Shown here in pieces: positions 58,563-64,000 of a stretch of 64,000 bases of DNA (positions are counted from its first letter, which is position 1; each line of letters starts with the position of its first letter). The stretch covers positions 27,625,101 through 27,689,100 of the forward strand of contig CM044956.1 in assembly GCA_024516035.1 (NCBI GenBank), read 5' to 3'. The notes beneath the pieces were generated by a model. That model worked only from the letters and a program-made list of their open reading frames with translations, was not told where the DNA came from and did no database searches. This DNA comes from Bactericera cockerelli. Lineage: Eukaryota > Arthropoda > Insecta > Hemiptera > Triozidae. Both the position numbers and the translations under genes were made by a program.

Positions 58563-59075
58563 CTACGAAGTGTCACTGCGACCATAAATAGACTTTATGA
58601 CATGCTGATATTCTATTAATGTGCTGAGATTCTTTAGGACGATTCGTACTCTTTGTGTTTGAATCAGCCTCGAGAAGTGTTTCAGTCGAGCGTGACAGGC
58701 TGCTCCACATTCACACAGAATGTGTTTTGCTGTCTCTGAGGCCTCTATACAGAGACTGCATTTTGGATCTTGAGCAATGTCCATTTGTTAAAGGTAGTTT
58801 AGGCTACATTGGCCTGATAAAAAGCCAGTAAGGATTCCTCTTTGCTTAGACAGAACATTTCTTTTGCTCGTTTGGGCGAATAAGTTATGAATATGTTCGC
58901 CTGTCTGTGGCCGGGACTCATTTGGGAAGTTCTTCAGAATTAATCCCACTTTCAAAGACTTCAGGGCGTTTTTAAAGCTATGAGAAACAGTTCGGGTTTC
59001 GAATGCCACCTCTGAACTATCTCTACAAGAGAGTATAGTTGAGGTTGTTGGTATCTTCTGCCTCTTCTGCTGCAT
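58563..59075 (-). pseudogene. Decayed LINE ORF2 C-terminal fragment
   Basis: Two segments in the same frame are separated by one TAA at 58,788-58,790. The segment RGILTGFLSGQCSLNYL, followed by CSLCIEASETAKHILCECG, matches the C-terminal end of non-LTR retrotransposon proteins, which carry a C-x2-C...H...C zinc motif. The upstream half is not recognisable as RNase H. The clade is not assigned. Confidence 0.5.
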
Positions 59076-59649
59076 TAGCTTCTCACCCTTCTTACTGGAA
59101 AGTGGCTCTTTGGCTTTTGCCCGGCCTCTTGTAGATTAAAGAATTGTATGAGCAGCCATTCGAACAGCTTAACACCAGCTCTTGACAATTTTATAAAGAT
59201 CTATTTCTTTTGAAGCTTTTCAACAGATTCAGTAAGATGTTCCTGTTAGCCGCTTTTTACGACAGGGGGAACAACCCGCGGTATTATTCTTAGTCCTGAG
59301 CCACACGGAATAATTTTCCATATACATTTACAAAAAATACTGATATTCCCCCAAAAAACTACCGTTGAAAAAAGTGCCAATTTCCAGAGCTTCTACCCAA
59401 TAAGTTTTTCCAATGAAGGAAGTCAAAGGTAGTTTGCGGCCAAGTTACCTTGATACTAAACCGTTTCTTGGTAATGAACCACTTGGTACTAAACCCCGTT
59501 TTCTGAGTTCCTCATTTTGTATGTTTTCAACTGCCAATTATACTCTAATTTTCCAGTTTAGAGGAATGCCGTTGGCATTAGCACATAATTATTTTTATTA
59601 TTTTTTTACAAAAACGAACACGATTTTCAATATTAGAAATTTCCGGAAG

Positions 59650-62500
59650 TAAAATTAATGTTGGTGACTGTTTACTTTTGGGAAACCTTGTAGAAATTTC
59701 GATCCCACCAAAAAATGGACAAACTTGGGTTGGATCGGTATAAAAAATTCATGTCTCTATCTTGAGCCGTTCACTCTGTATAAGTTCAACAAAGGTCAGG
59801 GTGGGGTATCCAACTTCGATATTCTTGGATTTCAGATTAAAAAACTTCTTGATAAAAAAGTATTCTGATTGGAATTCAAGGTACTTCCGGGTAGATTGAT
59901 TGATTATTTATACAACAATGAGTAGAGTTCCATGAGTTCAACCAAGTAATAATGCTGTGGACAGGCGGAATTTGACAGGTTTTCGCGGGACTAGGAAAGT
60001 TGTGTGATGTGTAATAAGTACGTACAGTTGTATACTATCCCCCCAAAAACACCACTTCGTGGTTACAAAAGGAAGAACACCCCACTCAATAGAACGAGCA
60101 TAGTTAGCTAAAAATAAATGATATCAAATTGATATAAATGATAACAAACACCTGAACCCCATCTTTCTATTTCTCTGGACTCCTCTCTCAATTTATTCCT
60201 CTTGTGTTTATCTTTCTTTTTACTTTCTTGGGGTCATCCCAAACTTCATTTCTCTTTAAATTTACTTGTTGAACGGCAATAAAAACTGGCGGTCGGAGTA
60301 TGATTTTTTTGAACTTGTTTGATTTGAATTGAGAAAATTACACCGCGACCGCCATTAGGTGGTATATTACATCATTAAAGGTTTAGACTCACAACTCAGA
60401 CAACGTGGAAATGTATGATAAGAAACATTTCATATAACAATTAGGCACCTATTTTTTAAACGAGAATGGTTAGCTTCATCTAAGATGAAAATAAGTATTA
60501 ACCTGATTTTTCTCATCGACTGTTGCCATATGTAAGGATACCTAAGATTGATGTGCTCACAACATGCCATTTTTCTCTCCTCAATAGAACCTGGATTTCG
60601 GGAACTGTGATCAAACACTTAGGCCGAGGTGTTTGATCACACAATACCTACTTCCTCATGATTGGTTTACATTGTGTATGCATGTGGCAATTTGAGATTA
60701 TATACTAAATCACTTGTATCTCCAAACCACTATGTATAACGATTTTCTTCGTTTCTAATATTAGAAATCCGAAGTATTGTGTTCGTTTTTGTGAAAAAAA
60801 AATATTTTTTTTGCTCCGATTTCAATTTTTTTCATATTTTTGGACGTTTCATAACCTCCTGAGCAACTTTCGTTTTGTGTCCGTCTGTCGTTCTGTCGGT
60901 CTGTTAAAACGATTCCTTGTAACGCGCAAATCTCGGAAATTATTGGAGCAATTTTTTATTCTTTTTTGCAAAAATAAACACAATACTTCCGATTTCTAAT
61001 ATTACAAATTCATCGAATGTAAAATTGCAATTTTTATTGCAGAAATGAGTTCTACGTAAAACTAGTTATTACTAAAAAATTGTGGAAATTTTGCCTTCTC
61101 TACGGTCAGGTTAGAAGTACTGTAAAATTATAAGTTCAAGGATGAATGGTTATTCACGAAATCATGTATGTATGTGATTACAGCAGATTAGTGTGGAGCA
61201 GACAGACGGGGTTTTTGAAGAAATGACACAAGCCCATTTATTACATTGAACTTTGTACAAATATCAAACTCTACAGAAGACTTGATTAAGTTTCAGCTTT
61301 GCATTACGCATGCGTTTCAATCATTCAATTCCAAACCTTTGATGTACCATGTTACCATGTACCCATCAGTTACATGAAAGTGAGTTGTTGAAATTAAAGC
61401 GAGGATTCGTGATGGGTGTTCGGATTGAGCAAATGTATAAACTCCCCCAAGTATTATGTTAAACTCTCTTATGGAAAATTCCCTCAACAGAAAAAAGGTG
61501 ACATGTAAACTCCCCCAATCAGAAAACAAGTATGGATTTTGCACTATTTTTATAAATATTTCAAAGTTCTGTCGCAATTTCCTGGATATAATGAGTGATT
61601 CTACTGACCACATCACTGTTGATATGTTCTACTTTGTTATCTTTTAGTTCATTTTTTATATTACAGTTGACCTCCTCTTTATCATTCCAAATGACCTCTT
61701 ATCTATCGACACACTTTGTTTCCACAGCCTTTCAAACAATATTTCTATCAATGAAATCTTGTAACACAACGCTAAGGCATAATATGTGTTCAATCCTTTA
61801 GGATGCTTCTTTTGCTTTGGACATTGGACCCCAAAATCTCTGAATAGATATGAATCAATAGTTTGTTGTTTGTTCTTGATTTGCCCAAGCAAGTTGTAAC
61901 TTTGATGATGCCCGCCAAGAATGCCGATGACGTCTAAACTTATTGCGTAACGGAACTTCGCATTATGTTCAGTCATTGACAGTTTTATGTAAAAAAGACA
62001 AACAAAGACTTCATACCTACAAGTTGTAGGTGTATGTGTATAGGAATAAGGATACGTCTATTCCATTTCTAAAGACGATCGATTAGAAATGGTACAAGAA
62101 ATTTTGCCTTTAAGTCTTCCTCCAATAGCCCAAATTTTCAACTATTTTTATTATCAAGGTATGACCATTTTATTTGACGGTCTACTGCAATTCCAGCATC
62201 CATGTTCATTGCAGCAGAATTCTTCAGAGTGTTCATGTTCACGGTACACCAAGTGAGCTAATTCCAGCAAGTTTTCTCACTCCTATAAAATCACCATATC
62301 TTTTTTCAATTTGGTTCGAATAACGCAAACTCTCAATTCATTGCTTAACCGAAGTTTTATGACTGAAAGGAAAATTTAGGGATTTTGAGAGTGCTTTTTG
62401 GAATTAGACCTATTAAGGGAAATGACATTCTCTCATTCTCTCTACTCCATACTCTTTCCTGTATTCTGTCTTACGCGGTTGTTCGAAACTCAGTTCATAT
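59650..62500. other. Non-coding stretch
   Basis: It holds a family-A copy at 60,640-61,025 and otherwise AT-rich sequence. Short open frames have no recognised domains, and none looks like a collagen signal-peptide exon with an adjacent donor in phase 0. Confidence 0.5.
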
Positions 62501-62651
62501 TACTTCCGCGAAATTTATAGTATTAGAAATCGGAAGTATTGTGTTCGTTTTTGTGTATAAAAAAACATTTTTTCGCTCCGATTTCAATATCTCGTGAACG
62601 GTACACCCGATTTTGATGAAATTTTGTATGTATTTGCGTATTAGCATTTTA

Positions 62652-63714
62652 TACAGGGTGATTCAGAAAAGTACCGTCAAACGTTAACCACATATTCTAT
62701 GGGCTAGTTAAGGAGGGGTCAACTCTATAAAAGAAAGTGCGCAAATGCCTCCTAACGGAGGAACACGCCCCTTAAGGTGTTTTTAAACAATCGAAATTTT
62801 CATTTTACGGCTTACCTATTTGGGATATCGCAATGTGGTAAAAAAATCACTCTCAATACTAAATAGCACCTTTCTTTTGGCACAAAATTTAACACCATTC
62901 CAATGTCAGGGGCGGTCTCAGGAGGGTCAGATGGTAGAAAAAAGGTTCTAACTTTTTAGTCGTTGCTTGTAATTGAATTTGGTTTTCACCTTATTAAAAC
63001 GTCTGTCATTGTCTACAAAAATGTTCTGAATAATTTTTTTCTCAAACCACCACAAACGCTTGGAAATTGAAATTGAAGATTTTAAAACCGCATTAAGTTT
63101 TGAAACCTATGCAACTAGCATACAATTTTAGAACAAGAATTTTCAGCCAATTCATTATTTAACAAAGAAATACACCTGGAATATTTGAACGTGTTCGTCA
63201 ATCTTTTCGAAGGCGTATGGAGGTCTGCATTGAAGCCAGAGGAGCCCATGTGGAACATTTGCTGTAAATCTTATTTCGGCTTAAGCCATTCAATTTCGAT
63301 TTTCAAACGTTTGTGTTGGTTTAAGAAAAAAATTATTCAGAACATTTTTGTAGACAATGACAGACGTTTTAATAGGGTGAAAACCAAATTCAATTACAAG
63401 CAACGACTAAAAAGTTAGAACCTTTTTTCTACCATCTGACCCTCCTGAGACCGCCCCTGACACTGGAATGGTGTTAAATTTTGTGCCAAAAGAAAGGTGC
63501 TATCTAGTATTGAGAGTGATTTTTTTACCACATAGCAATATCCCAAATAGGTAAGCCGTAAAATGAAAATTTCGATTGTTTAAAAACACCTTAAGGGGCG
63601 TGTACCTCCGTTAGGAGGCATTTGCGCACTTTCTTTTATAGAGTTGACCCCTCCTTAACTAGCCCATAGAATATGTGGTTAACGTTTGACGGTACTTTTC
63701 TGAATCACCCTGTA
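62652..63714. mobile_element. 1.06-kb hairpin transposon with TA target duplication
   Basis: TACAGGGTGATTCAGAAAAG and its mirror form the ends, with TA at 62,650-62,651 and 63,715-63,716. The arms of about 430 bp (62,652-63,080 and 63,285-63,714) are near-perfect reverse complements. The roughly 200-bp loop carries a transposase-tail remnant. Confidence 0.9.
63163..63267 (+). pseudogene. Transposase C-terminal tail remnant in the hairpin loop
   Basis: In the loop, an open stretch from just after a TAA to a TAA at 63,265 encodes NTPGIFERVRQSFRRRMEVC and ends IEARGAHVEHLL. This closely resembles the conserved C-terminal end of IS630/Tc1/mariner-type transposases common in insect genomes. It suggests the hairpin derives from an autonomous element whose gene ended here. 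The assignment rests on pattern memory. Confidence 0.6.
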
Positions 63715-64000
63715 TAGTGAATTTGTAATAATTATTTAAAAAAATACTGAAAATTAATCCTTGTAAAAATAAAAGAATACGGATTTTTGTTTTTTATATT
63801 TTCTAAAAAAAAAAAAATTGGGACCATCTCCAATACGTCTCCTACTTTCATGTGTACAAAATTTCTTCAAAATCAACTCAGTAGTTTCTGAGATTTGCCG
63901 ACAGACAGACAGACACAAAACCAAAGTTGCTCAGGAGGTTATGAAACGTCCAGAAAATTTGAAATCGGAGCAAAACATATTTTTGGTTTACAAAAACGAA

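Noticed and set aside
63185..63418. Plus-strand 77-residue frame as a host gene
   Set aside because: It spans the loop and right arm of a hairpin transposon. The meaningful frame there is the transposase-tail remnant.

Overview
The window is animal nuclear DNA, almost certainly from an insect. It is AT-rich, has long introns, and is densely seeded with DNA transposons, SINEs, mini-Helitrons and a BEL/Pao retrotransposon. I suspect a hemipteran from the general repeat style, but that is only an inference.

One host gene dominates: a type IV collagen alpha chain (basement membrane collagen) on the minus strand. Thirty coding exons, V1 to V30 in transcript order, run from 45,668 down to the stop codon at 6,732. 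Every join uses a GT donor and an AG acceptor. Codon phase is kept at all 29 junctions, and most junctions split or precede a glycine codon. The exon lengths sum to 6,789 nt, exactly 2,263 codons including the stop. V1 opens with the cysteine cluster that ends the N-terminal 7S region. V2 to V27 encode the interrupted Gly-X-Y helix. V27 to V30 encode a complete NC1 domain with all 12 cysteines. The signal-peptide exon(s) are not recognisable in the 18 kb upstream and may lie beyond the window.

The most unusual feature is that V30 does not stop after NC1. It continues in frame for about 530 residues, made mostly of some 56 copies of a Tyr/Asp/Arg heptad (consensus GYDASRP or GYDPSRP). An RGD tripeptide sits between NC1 and the array. 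I know of no collagen IV chain with such a tail. A second oddity is a 28-bp minisatellite of about 51 copies directly against the 5' side of exon V11. Each unit repeats that exon's 3' splice site.

Layout. 1-6,530: 3' flank made of nested repeats, including a TA-flanked transposon carrying a hAT MITE and a 5S rRNA-derived SINE. 6,531-12,315: poly(A) signal, heptad tail and NC1 exons. 12,316-34,340: helix exons separated by introns with MITEs, hairpin elements, SINEs and the minisatellite. 34,470-41,817: an apparently intact BEL/Pao element with matching LTRs and a 5-bp target duplication, inside the V5-V6 intron. 41,818-45,668: a recent tRNA-derived SINE and exons V5 to V1. 45,669-64,000: no recognised host exon. 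This region holds a Tc1-like transposase gene nested in two further elements, mini-Helitron and SINE copies, a decayed LINE fragment and a 1.06-kb hairpin whose loop keeps a transposase tail.

No rRNA genes, functional tRNA genes, CRISPR arrays or prokaryotic features were seen.
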